Part shown: one piece after another, positions 7,618 to 13,752 of the stretch
Layout of the letters: every line of letters begins with the position of its first letter
Position numbering within the stretch: the stretch's first letter is position 1
Assembly (NCBI GenBank): GCA_964293585.1
Contig: CAXYYS010000040.1
Span: 1-18,750, forward strand
Direction of reading: 5' to 3'
Length of the DNA stretch: 18,750 nucleotides
From: JAKVKY01 sp964293585
Lineage (GTDB): Bacteria; Bacillota; Negativicutes; Acidaminococcales; Acidaminococcaceae
Made by a program: the position numbers and the translations under genes
The notes under the pieces: model-generated
Database searches by the model: none
The model's input: only the letters and a program-made list of their open reading frames with translations
Told to the model about the DNA's origin: nothing

Positions 7618-9611
7618 CCTTTCCTTGTACCTAAAATAACATCCTTTAGTGTGACTTCCTTAACTTTAGTCATCGTTATTTGTGTAATTGTAACTAAACT
7701 ATCCAAGATTTTCCTAGTAACATCCGAAGGTCCATATAAATCCGCATAAGTCTTTTCTCTGACAGCCTGCACTTCCAATCCGGCATTATTTAGCATATCT
7801 ACTAATTCTTTATCAATTTGCTTTTTTATACCCTCTAATTGTTCGCTATACTGGCTTGTAATTTTATTCGGCAAATTTACAAACAGCTTAGAAACCCATT
7901 TCGTTAAAGATTTAAATGAATCACTCTGCGCTGCCAAGCCTGCTAAAAGACCTATGGGACCTAAAAGAGCACATGCTCCCAGTGCCGCTATTCCCCCGAC
8001 AACTAATTTACCATCACCCGTACTAAACACTTCATTGTCAAGCTTCACAGGTTTTATCAGAGAACCTGAAGATACTTTAATCAAAGCTTTTTCTCTATGC
8101 AAGTCCGGATATTCATAAAAGGCAGCTTCCTGGACATGTATATTTTTGGCAGTTGTAATATTCTCATAGATATCCAGTATCATCTTTTCCGCTTTTCTAT
8201 TAAAACTTTCATGCTTAAAGATTTCATTTTGTAAGAATTTATTGCGTTCTTCTCCTTCCATTTCCCATAATGCTTCTTCATTTTCCATTGCATTATGATG
8301 TACCAGTTCTATTTGCGCTTCGAAGCATGCATTTATCCCTTCTCTGGCCATAGAAAGTAATTCTTGCTTTTCTTTTTCCCACTTACTTTCTAATTCATCT
8401 CTACGTGCCGCTTCTGAATGAAGTCGTTGACGTAAACTTTCTACTTCTTTATCTATGTCCTTAAAAATACTATATGTGCCTAAAATTTTACTTTCTACCT
8501 GAATTTTTTGAGCACGGGTCATAAAATATCTATCAATAACTTCTAAAAGCTTATTTAAGCCACTTTCTTCTAATGCACTTCCCTGATTCTGTTTTATCTT
8601 ATTATCAGTACGCTGCTTAGTATCCAGTACACCTTTCAATGCCTGACTAGGAGAAACCGGTACAATTTCTTTAAAAACATCTCCATATAAACTCCTGGCC
8701 TCAGATATTACTCGTTGCATGGCTTCCCTGCCACCATTTTTTTCTATTAAATCTTTTTTATTTAAAACTGCAACAATATTATCTGTCCTTCTGCCAAAAT
8801 GATTTAATACCGCGTCAACATTCTCTCTAGTATCTTTAGCTGATATCTTATCGGCAGCCAAAAGCCAGAGAATACCATCCGCTTTACTATAATAATCAGC
8901 GGCAGTAGCTTCCACATAACCAATGGTCATCTGTTGTTGTGTTCCCGGCGTATCAACTAATCTAAAATTTTTGAGTAAAGGATTCATAGGCACAGGCCAA
9001 TGGATTTCCGTGATGTCAGATCTATATAGCATATACTTCCGTAATTCATCCTGTCGCTCTTTTTTGGCCAGGACAGTTTTTAAATGCCCTCTTTCCTCCT
9101 CAAAAATCGCCTGGACCTTATCCTCAGATACTTCACGCTTATCTTCTTCTTCTTGAACTATCTTTTTTGTTTCTGCAAAAGTTTTATATTCCCGATGTCC
9201 ATCACGGTAACGTATCTCTGCCTTATTATCATGGCCGCCGTAAAACACATCTATTTTCCATGTTTTAGGTAAAATATCAACTTGTGCCATCTGGCATCCC
9301 AATAGAGCATTAATCAATGTGGATTTTCCAAACTTACCGGTACCTACTAAAAACAATAAAAACGGTTTACTTAGCTCCTGTGTTAAATTGTGAATCTTAA
9401 CAGTGTGCGACTGAATATGATTCATAACATCAGAAACAACATTGGTATGTTTATTACCACAATAGCAATTAATTTCTTCTCGCTTTTTATCCAGAGTTTC
9501 AGCCAATAATTCTATTTGTGCCTTAACTTCTTTACGAGCTAAAATATTGTGCCTGCTATGCACTTTTAAATAAAAATCTTTAGTTAATATTGCAAGTTCA
9601 GCATATGTCAT
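7614..9611 (-). CDS. Operon gene 2: dynamin-like GTPase (LeoBC-like)
   Basis: This 665-residue protein has a dynamin-type GTPase domain placed after an 80-residue helical N-terminus that includes a CYCG pair (49-52). Motifs: G1 GTGKFGKST at 90-98, G2 Thr117, G3 DTPG at 220-223, G4 NKKD at 284-287. A charged insertion of about 55 residues (145-200) separates G2 and G3. Residues 375-480 are strongly charged helix, consistent with a stalk. A single hydrophobic segment (about 535-560) may dip into membrane. The combination with a second, shorter dynamin-like GTPase directly downstream matches the LeoBC-LeoA pair of Eleos, an anti-phage system. That identity is my inference. The start at 9611 has AGAGGTG just upstream. 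It lies 46 bp after the coiled-coil gene. Confidence 0.87.
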   Translation of the reverse strand: MTYAELAILTKDFYLKVHSRHNILARKEVKAQIELLAETLDKKREEINCYCGNKHTNVVSDVMNHIQSHTVKIHNLTQELSKPFLLFLVGTGKFGKSTLINALLGCQMAQVDILPKTWKIDVFYGGHDNKAEIRYRDGHREYKTFAETKKIVQEEEDKREVSEDKVQAIFEEERGHLKTVLAKKERQDELRKYMLYRSDITEIHWPVPMNPLLKNFRLVDTPGTQQQMTIGYVEATAADYYSKADGILWLLAADKISAKDTRENVDAVLNHFGRRTDNIVAVLNKKDLIEKNGGREAMQRVISEARSLYGDVFKEIVPVSPSQALKGVLDTKQRTDNKIKQNQGSALEESGLNKLLEVIDRYFMTRAQKIQVESKILGTYSIFKDIDKEVESLRQRLHSEAARRDELESKWEKEKQELLSMAREGINACFEAQIELVHHNAMENEEALWEMEGEERNKFLQNEIFKHESFNRKAEKMILDIYENITTAKNIHVQEAAFYEYPDLHREKALIKVSSGSLIKPVKLDNEVFSTGDGKLVVGGIAALGACALLGPIGLLAGLAAQSDSFKSLTKWVSKLFVNLPNKITSQYSEQLEGIKKQIDKELVDMLNNAGLEVQAVREKTYADLYGPSDVTRKILDSLVTITQITMTKVKEVTLKDVILGTRKG

Positions 9612-9657
9612 ACGACACCTCTTAGTTAATAGTGAACTTTAAATATGAATTTCAAAC

Positions 9658-10374
9658 TTAATGCGCTAATAAAATAACAACAGCAAACATTACTAAAATA
9701 ACAAAGCTAAATGCTATTGATAGATTAGCTCTCAATTTTAATTTTTTAGTTTCTTTTTCTTGTGTTGATTTACTTAGCATTACCTCATCAAGAACTCGTT
9801 GTATTACCAACTTTTGAGCCGTTAACTCAGACAATATGTTATCAATTTTTCCCGATTGAGCATCCAGCTTTTCATGTAATACACCCATATCTTGATTAAA
9901 TTCATCTATGATATTTGAATAGAGATTATTGCTTTGATTTATTTTCTCATTTATAGAGCCAACAACATTCTTCGTGTTTTCCCAATTTTTCTTCAAAATA
10001 TTAGCAGCTTGAGCATCCATCGCCTTACGGAACATTTCATAACTGCCATTACTCAATTCCGTATACTTTTTTTCAGCATTTTTGAGATGACATTTCAGTT
10101 CGCTATTCTGATCCTTTATAGAATCTGTAAAACCATCCAATACCTCTTTAGCACGTGACTGAGTAGCTTCTAAAGCCTGTTCTGCAAAATCAATATTTTT
10201 TACTAACTGAGGCGCTTTCGTCCTTAACTGTTCCAGTTTCACCTTTAGCTCTTCAAGCTCTTTCAACGACGTATCTCTGGTTACATTAAGAGTAACTTCT
10301 TTAGCAATTTTTTCAATAAGAGATGAAAATTCTTGTACTAATTCCTGATCAGTATCATCTTTTTTCTGCACCAT
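9658..10374 (-). CDS. Operon gene 1: tail-anchored coiled-coil protein
   Basis: This 238-residue protein is almost entirely charged helix with heptad-like leucine spacing. It ends in one transmembrane segment (about residues 218-237, SIAFSFVILVMFAVVILLAH) right at the C-terminus. That is the layout of a tail-anchored protein facing the cytosol. I do not recognise a family. The start is the ATG at 10374, preceded by a textbook GGAGG and 5 nt. A TTG at 10386 would place the ribosome site inside the gene. It is the first gene of the five-gene operon and could serve as the membrane anchor or sensor for the two GTPases. A hairpin with T-run ends 39 bp upstream, so transcription into the operon may be regulated by attenuation. 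Very AT-rich. Confidence 0.82.
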   Translation of the reverse strand: MVQKKDDTDQELVQEFSSLIEKIAKEVTLNVTRDTSLKELEELKVKLEQLRTKAPQLVKNIDFAEQALEATQSRAKEVLDGFTDSIKDQNSELKCHLKNAEKKYTELSNGSYEMFRKAMDAQAANILKKNWENTKNVVGSINEKINQSNNLYSNIIDEFNQDMGVLHEKLDAQSGKIDNILSELTAQKLVIQRVLDEVMLSKSTQEKETKKLKLRANLSIAFSFVILVMFAVVILLAH

Positions 10375-10412
10375 TTTTTCCTCCAATATTTATTATTTGA
10401 ATAACTAAAACA

Positions 10413-10462
10413 TAAAAAAACAGATACAGACCAATATGTTTAGCATATTGGCCTATATCTGT
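10413..10462 (-). terminator. Strong hairpin with T-run before the GTPase operon
   Basis: The two arms, 10420-10438 and 10444-10462, form a 19-position stem with two mismatches and a 5-nt loop. On the minus strand it continues directly into seven T residues. It lies upstream of the operon's first gene and downstream of a TATAAT box at 10575-10570. It therefore either ends a small RNA or acts as a leader attenuator. Confidence 0.8.
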
Positions 10463-10563
10463 TACCATATCCATTGCCGTGTCCATGAAAATCTGACTCG
10501 AAAGATTTAGTGCCCGACCACACGTCCTCACTACCTTTCTCGAAATTTTCAAATTTAAATGGT
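10413..10563 (-). ncRNA. Putative leader or small RNA upstream of the GTPase operon
   Basis: Minus-strand TATAAT at 10575-10570 would start a transcript near 10563 that meets the hairpin/T-run at 10413, about 150 nt. No convincing -35 is present at 16-18 nt. The interval contains GAAAG/CTTTC complementary segments. A 65-codon open frame crosses it, but it lacks an ATG start. I do not recognise the RNA. It could be a small RNA or an attenuating leader of the operon. Confidence 0.35.
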
Positions 10564-10576
10564 ATTTATATTATAC

Positions 10577-10618
10577 TATATGGCAACAAAAAATGCACTA
10601 TAAAAATGATGCCATATA
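10577..10618. repeat. 9-bp inverted repeat around the operon promoter region
   Basis: TATATGGCA (10577-10585) and TGCCATATA (10610-10618) are exact complements 24 nt apart. They lie directly upstream of the TATAAT box. It could be an operator. Confidence 0.45.
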
Positions 10619-10680
10619 AAAAAATGCCAATATTGCTACGCACAGGATACGGGTTGAAAAGTTCAATTTCTGCGTAGCAA
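10618..10680 (-). terminator. Y-shaped hairpin with T-run downstream of the abi gene
   Basis: A 10-bp perfect inverted repeat (10633-10642 with 10671-10680, TTGCTACGCA) encloses a 5-bp inner hairpin (10654-10658 with 10662-10666). On the minus strand seven T residues follow 8 nt after the stem. It is probably the end of the abi transcript. The gap makes it a weaker terminator than the one at 10413. Confidence 0.5.
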
Positions 10681-10688
10681 GAGACACT

Positions 10689-10742
10689 CTAATATCCATT
10701 GGGCAAACCCACATAACCGGTACCTGCGATAGCAATTTTCGA
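10689..10742 (-). pseudogene. Remnant of the N-terminus of a UDP-glucose 6-dehydrogenase-like gene
   Basis: The minus strand reads KIAIAGTGYVGLPNGY and then TAG. KIAIAGTGYVGL is the typical first Rossmann strand and GxGxxG loop of UDP-glucose/GDP-mannose dehydrogenases (Ugd). The expected Met codon is TCG here, and nothing of the gene follows. It starts 13 bp after the abi stop codon. I read it as a scar left when accessory DNA arrived at, or was lost from, a ugd locus. The match is only about 12 residues, so chance is not excluded. Confidence 0.5.
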
Positions 10743-10755
10743 GTGGGGGAAACTC

Positions 10756-11712
10756 CTATAGATCTCTCAGGTCCATCCAGTTGCCATTTAATCCCATTAT
10801 ATCTTCTACTTGATGAATTGATACGCTATGCAATCTCTTTTGCAACTTTTGATGAAGGGCTATATCTATGTTTTTAAGCAATTCCTGATACCTGTCTTGC
10901 TGCATAAAATATTTCATCACAATCAAAAGTGCTAGGATATCCTGACTCGCATAATATTTATATCCTTTACCATTATTAGGCAATTTAAGAGCTGCGTGAT
11001 AACCCAAATACGGAATTGGTTTGGCCTTCTTCCTATCTTTTCCAGAACAATATATACGTTCTCCATGAGCACATCTGTTACGAAAATCTGATAGAAAATC
11101 CAGTACTCTTTCAAAATGCTCAGGACTGAGCTTAAAACTATCGGCTACCTCTTTCTTTTCATCATATAACATACAGGAATAAAAATAGTTTAAATTCCCA
11201 AAAGTCATTACTTTTCCAAGAACCCATAGTGGAACAAATCCATATTTATCCATATAATGCTTAATGGGGGAATTAAATTTTTCATACTTATCTATCAGCC
11301 TAAGCATTCTAAACACGAGTGTATTTGCACGTTTAAAATTAACAAATGATTGTATATTAAAAGACTCTGTTCGTAAATATGACGTATGTTTATGACCATG
11401 CTTTTGGGAAAAGACATATATGACATGTGACTTAATAGAGTGTTCTATCCGCAATAATTCAACCAAAAGTAATTCCCGCAATTTACGGTCAAAAGAATAA
11501 AGATATAGTATCTCACTAAATGTGGTACCAGGCCTAAATACATCGTCCGGATTAGAAGTCTGCAAGAAAATGTCTTTATACCCATTAATCATGGCATAAT
11601 AATTTTCATTTGACAATACTTTCTTAGCCAAACGTTCATTTCTTATTTTTATGTTTCTTTTTTTTAACAACACAATTAATTCATCATGCGTTCTAAAAGG
11701 TTTTAAGTCCAT
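10756..11712 (-). CDS. Abi_2 family (AbiF/AbiD-like) HEPN protein
   Basis: This 318-residue protein belongs to the Abi_2 family, which includes the lactococcal abortive infection proteins AbiD and AbiF. The N-terminal part KPFRTHDELIVLLKKRNI (4-21), then VLSNENYYAMINGYKDIF (32-49), is the usual opening. The HEPN RNase motif RxxxxH is present as R211-N-R-C-A-H216 within DFRNRCAHGER. A second R88-IE-H91 lies in the SFDRKLRELLLVELLRIEHS region. HEPN proteins cleave RNA. AbiF-type proteins are held in check by a structured RNA encoded beside them and are regarded as relatives of the Cas13 ancestor. A promoter and structured RNA immediately precede this gene. The ATG at 11712 has AAGGAG at 5 nt spacing. 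Expected role: growth arrest or phage abortion. Confidence 0.92.
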   Translation of the reverse strand: MDLKPFRTHDELIVLLKKRNIKIRNERLAKKVLSNENYYAMINGYKDIFLQTSNPDDVFRPGTTFSEILYLYSFDRKLRELLLVELLRIEHSIKSHVIYVFSQKHGHKHTSYLRTESFNIQSFVNFKRANTLVFRMLRLIDKYEKFNSPIKHYMDKYGFVPLWVLGKVMTFGNLNYFYSCMLYDEKKEVADSFKLSPEHFERVLDFLSDFRNRCAHGERIYCSGKDRKKAKPIPYLGYHAALKLPNNGKGYKYYASQDILALLIVMKYFMQQDRYQELLKNIDIALHQKLQKRLHSVSIHQVEDIMGLNGNWMDLRDL

Positions 11713-11722
11713 AACCTCTCCT

Positions 11723-11805
11723 TAAAAACGAAAATCCCCTGCACCAAATGGTACAGGGGATTCGTGTCTGGGGGTCGTGGCGTTAACCACTCTCCAGATC
11801 GGTCT
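11723..11805 (-). ncRNA. abiF-type structured RNA upstream of the Abi_2 gene
   Basis: A transcript of about 80 nt is predicted from the consensus promoter at 11841-11812. It would fold into TCTGG/CCAGA enclosing GTGG/CCAC (about 11767-11798) and then a terminator-like hairpin. That hairpin pairs 11733-11745 with 11750-11762 (12 of 13 positions paired, 4-nt loop) and is followed by the T-rich TTTTCGTTTTT. The abi ribosome site begins within 2 nt of the T-run. This is the layout of abiF RNA motifs, where the RNA is the antitoxin and leaky termination gives the toxin. Assignment rests on layout and my memory of that motif, not on a covariance search. Confidence 0.65.
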
Positions 11806-11811
11806 ACCCAT

Positions 11812-11841
11812 ATACTACCATTTGCTTACTCAAAATGTCAA
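11812..11841 (-). promoter_or_regulatory. Consensus sigma-A promoter for the abi RNA
   Basis: TTGACA (11841-11836), an 18-nt spacer, then TAGTAT (11817-11812) preceded by TGG, giving an extended -10. The predicted start is near 11805. Confidence 0.8.
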
Positions 11842-11926
11842 GCCTAGTTAACAAAAGTTACTCGTAGGTGGCTCGGTTTTATCATGATTGGTTGCTTTCA
11901 TTGCGCACTTTTACTGTTCTATAGTA

Positions 11927-11955
11927 ATAATATCACAAAGCATTTATTTTGTAAA
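11927..11955 (-). promoter_or_regulatory. Second minus-strand promoter upstream of the abi locus
   Basis: TTTACA (11955-11950), a 17-nt spacer, then TATTAT (11932-11927). It would read through about 110 nt with no clear gene before the abi RNA promoter. It may give a longer abi transcript. Confidence 0.45.
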
Positions 11956-11982
11956 CATGTGTTCGCTTTTATAATATAGCCC

Positions 11983-12032
11983 AAACTAAAATACGCCCCG
12001 TCAACATCACGTAAATGTTGGCTGAGCGTATT
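11983..12032 (-). terminator. Terminator sharing its U-tail with the one at 18573
   Basis: AATACGC (11990-11996) pairs with GCGTATT (12026-12032), and CAACAT (12002-12007) with ATGTTG (12015-12020). On the minus strand it continues TTTTAGTTT. The stretch 11713-12268 holds this terminator, the abi RNA and promoters, and two small remnants. I see nothing else in it. Confidence 0.6.
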
Positions 12033-12053
12033 ACTTTTTAGCGGCTTATTTTT

Positions 12054-12143
12054 TCACTCCGTCTCGCTACTATCCCACTCTTTCTTAAAATCATCAAAAG
12101 ATGTACCCAGCTGCTTCTCATCAAAGGCAATTTTCTTCTTCAT
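12054..12143 (-). CDS. 29-residue ORF resembling the start of an antitoxin (possible remnant)
   Basis: The peptide begins MKKKIAFDEKQLGTSFDDF and stops after WDSSETE. GSSFDDFLKEEGI-type sequences open many short HTH antitoxins of the HigA/addiction-module antidote kind. Here the frame ends where the helix-turn-helix should begin. The ATG at 12143 has GGGGTG 6 nt upstream, so it may still be translated. It follows a hicB remnant by 10 nt. It is either a truncated antitoxin or a genuine micro-protein. Confidence 0.45.
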   Translation of the reverse strand: MKKKIAFDEKQLGTSFDDFKKEWDSSETE

Positions 12144-12153
12144 GTTAACACCC

Positions 12154-12219
12154 CTATGCACTACAACCGGCCAGACAATCCGTAGCCATGGTCAAAGCCT
12201 CCTGCAGATTGTCGCCAAC
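12154..12219 (-). pseudogene. Fragment of a hicB-like antitoxin gene
   Basis: The minus strand reads VGDNLQEALTMATDCLAG, then CSA and TAG. This matches the central helix of HicB antitoxin domains (G-D-x-L-x-E-A-L). The frame is closed by TGA just upstream, so only 21 codons survive. It is not a copy of the intact HicB at 13062-13412, which has a different sequence here, so it derives from another system. Confidence 0.55.
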
Positions 12220-12245
12220 TCACATTCGTACTGAATGCGAGTTGG
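12215..12245. repeat. Hairpin downstream of the unknown hic-operon gene
   Basis: CCAACTC (12215-12221) pairs with GAGTTGG (12239-12245), and CATTC with GAATG inside, with one mismatch and a 5-nt loop. The stem lies 24 bp past the stop codon. There is no good T-run on the minus strand, so it is a weak terminator at best. Confidence 0.45.
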
Positions 12246-12268
12246 ATGTTTCTACGTTTCCAAATTTG

Positions 12269-13015
12269 TTACTTAGACGAACGTGCTTTTTTCTCCCATG
12301 AAAATTTCCCCTTGGGAATAATACGATACTTCATACTCCTGGCCTTAAACCAACTGTAGCCATCCATGTCCTCCTCAACTGTCATATCCTCATCATCAAT
12401 CAAATAAACAAAACCATCCTGCAAAATTATCGTGGAAGAAAACCAATACGGATCACCGACTTGCGGATCCCTATTTTTCGTACTGTAGGCTACATCACCT
12501 TCGAACCAAACTTCCAGGGTACAACCCCATATACCTTCGAAGATTACGTATAAAGACCCATCCGGCCGCTCTTCTAATTTATCAATATAGGCATCATGAA
12601 ATTCTCCGGTCGCCCACATCAAATCATCAATATCCTTTGCAGTTTTTATCTCCTGATATTCGCAATAGTGGCAGGCAGCATCCAATTCAATGCATTTGCG
12701 CAGTAATGCCGGAGGAATTTCAGATTCGATATTTTCCGGCGCTAAGTCCGACAAAAAATCTATACAGCCAAAACCTTTGTCATCCAGCTTCCAATCAGAC
12801 TGATCGCCATCAGTAATAATTACGGCTGGATCCAACAGATGGCTATGAGGATTAAAGATATACTGTTTTACGAGCCTGGTCTTTTCTTTATTTAACACCA
12901 GGAAACACTCTTTCTCCTTCGTCATATAGTCAAATTCTTTAACAGCCTTAAAAAAATTGCCGAACACAAGCGACGTATAGTGCATGCCACCTTTCAGACG
13001 AATTATCGCATACAT
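12269..13015 (-). CDS. Unknown protein, third gene of the hic operon
   Basis: This 248-residue soluble, acidic protein belongs to no family I can name with confidence. Residues 1-50 and 70-130 look like an alpha/beta domain. The C-terminal half (137-235) is beta-rich, with GEFHDAYIDKLEERPDGSLY at 137-156, then WGCTLEVWFEGD and a Trp/Tyr/Asp-rich tail. FHDAYI followed by alternating strands recalls small immunity-like or DUF4085-type domains, which is a weak impression. The start is the ATG at 13015, with GAGGAGG 9 nt upstream. An upstream in-frame codon at 13105 would overlap hicB and lacks a ribosome site. It lies 46 bp after HicB and so is likely in the same transcript. A link to the toxin-antitoxin pair is not shown. 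Confidence 0.75.
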   Translation of the reverse strand: MYAIIRLKGGMHYTSLVFGNFFKAVKEFDYMTKEKECFLVLNKEKTRLVKQYIFNPHSHLLDPAVIITDGDQSDWKLDDKGFGCIDFLSDLAPENIESEIPPALLRKCIELDAACHYCEYQEIKTAKDIDDLMWATGEFHDAYIDKLEERPDGSLYVIFEGIWGCTLEVWFEGDVAYSTKNRDPQVGDPYWFSSTIILQDGFVYLIDDEDMTVEEDMDGYSWFKARSMKYRIIPKGKFSWEKKARSSK

Positions 13016-13061
13016 AACGCTTATCCTCCTCGGCAAATTTGCGTGTCGCTTTTCTTCGTAA

Positions 13062-13412
13062 TTAAAATTGTGTTTCTTGCACAAATTTTGCCAGCGCCGA
13101 TTCAATAGTAGCGTTCAATGTTTGGTGACTTCCCTCCGCAATGAGCGCCAAAGATTTGTGCAACTCAGGCTTAATGCGCACATTAAAAGTGCCGTGATAA
13201 ACTTTCTCCGGCTCCACGCCGCGCTTTTGGCAGTCCGCCAAATAATCATCAATAGCCCCACAAAAATCTTCTTTTAAGTCCTGCAAGGTTTCGCCCTCAT
13301 AAGAAATAAGGCCGTTAATACCCAGCACCTTGCCAAAAAGAATATTGTCTTCCAGAGAAGTTTCTACCGTCCCATAATAACCTTTATAGTTTAACAAATT
13401 GCTACCTTTCAT
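13062..13412 (-). CDS. hicB: HicB family antitoxin
   Basis: This 116-residue protein neutralises HicA and represses the operon. Residues 8-65 form the partial RNase-H-like HicB domain (YKGYYGTVETSLEDNILFGK, then an acidic helix ETLQDLKEDF). Residues 76-111 (FNVRIKPELHKSLALIAEGS, then QTLNATIESALAKFV) are a ribbon-helix-helix DNA-binding domain. It starts in ATGA overlap with the hicA stop, so the two are translationally coupled with toxin first, as is usual. The perfect palindrome upstream of hicA is the obvious binding site. Confidence 0.93.
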   Translation of the reverse strand: MKGSNLLNYKGYYGTVETSLEDNILFGKVLGINGLISYEGETLQDLKEDFCGAIDDYLADCQKRGVEPEKVYHGTFNVRIKPELHKSLALIAEGSHQTLNATIESALAKFVQETQF

Positions 13413-13660
13413 ATCAGCCTCATCCTTTCCAGCGTCTCCAGTACAGCCTTCAAAACATACGCTTTAATCGGTTCGCCGCCGTGAGGTTTATGAAAACTAA
13501 TCGGGATATTACCTTTCATAAAACTCACGCGCGATCCACTAGTCTTGCCTTTGTTGCTCATTGTAAAGCCCAAACTTTCGAGAAGCGTTTTCATTTCCTG
13601 GAACGTCATGTCGTTAGGCTTATGTTTCAGACGTTCAATAAGTTTTTCCTTCGTGCTCAC
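13409..13660 (-). CDS. hicA: HicA family mRNA interferase toxin
   Basis: This 83-residue toxin cleaves mRNA through a double-stranded-RNA-binding-like fold with a catalytic His. His57 lies in the ISFHKPHGGEPIKAYVLK segment (54-71), and the N-terminal helix (KEKLIERLK) is as expected. The start is the GTG at 13660 (AGGTG with 5 nt spacing). In-frame codons further up, at 13675 (ATG) and 13708 (TTG), overlap the promoter, and the GTG gives the family's usual length. It is the first gene of hicA-hicB-unknown. Confidence 0.92.
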   Translation of the reverse strand: MSTKEKLIERLKHKPNDMTFQEMKTLLESLGFTMSNKGKTSGSRVSFMKGNIPISFHKPHGGEPIKAYVLKAVLETLERMRLI

Positions 13661-13679
13661 TTCATCACCTCGCATAAAA

Positions 13680-13727
13680 ACTATATCATAAAGTCTTAAA
13701 TTTTGCAACTAAACTTTAGTTGCAAAA
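13680..13727 (-). promoter_or_regulatory. hicAB promoter with perfect 27-bp operator palindrome
   Basis: TTTTGCAACTAAA (13701-13713) and its exact complement (13715-13727) flank a single central base. The minus-strand -35 TTGCAA (13708-13703) lies within the palindrome. After 17 nt comes TATAGT (13685-13680). HicB binding there would block RNA polymerase. Confidence 0.85.
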
Positions 13728-13752
13728 TAGATAGTGTAAGCTGCCTTATTGA

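Noticed and set aside
10355..10552. 65-codon frame ending in a hydrophobic stretch, upstream of the GTPase operon
   Set aside because: It starts with TTG without a ribosome site, is crossed by the strong terminator hairpin and overlaps the true start of the coiled-coil gene. The hydrophobic tail comes from translating the T-run.
12269..13105. Longer start of the 248-residue gene, overlapping hicB
   Set aside because: The ATG at 13015 has a strong GAGGAGG site; the upstream start would sit inside hicB with no ribosome site.
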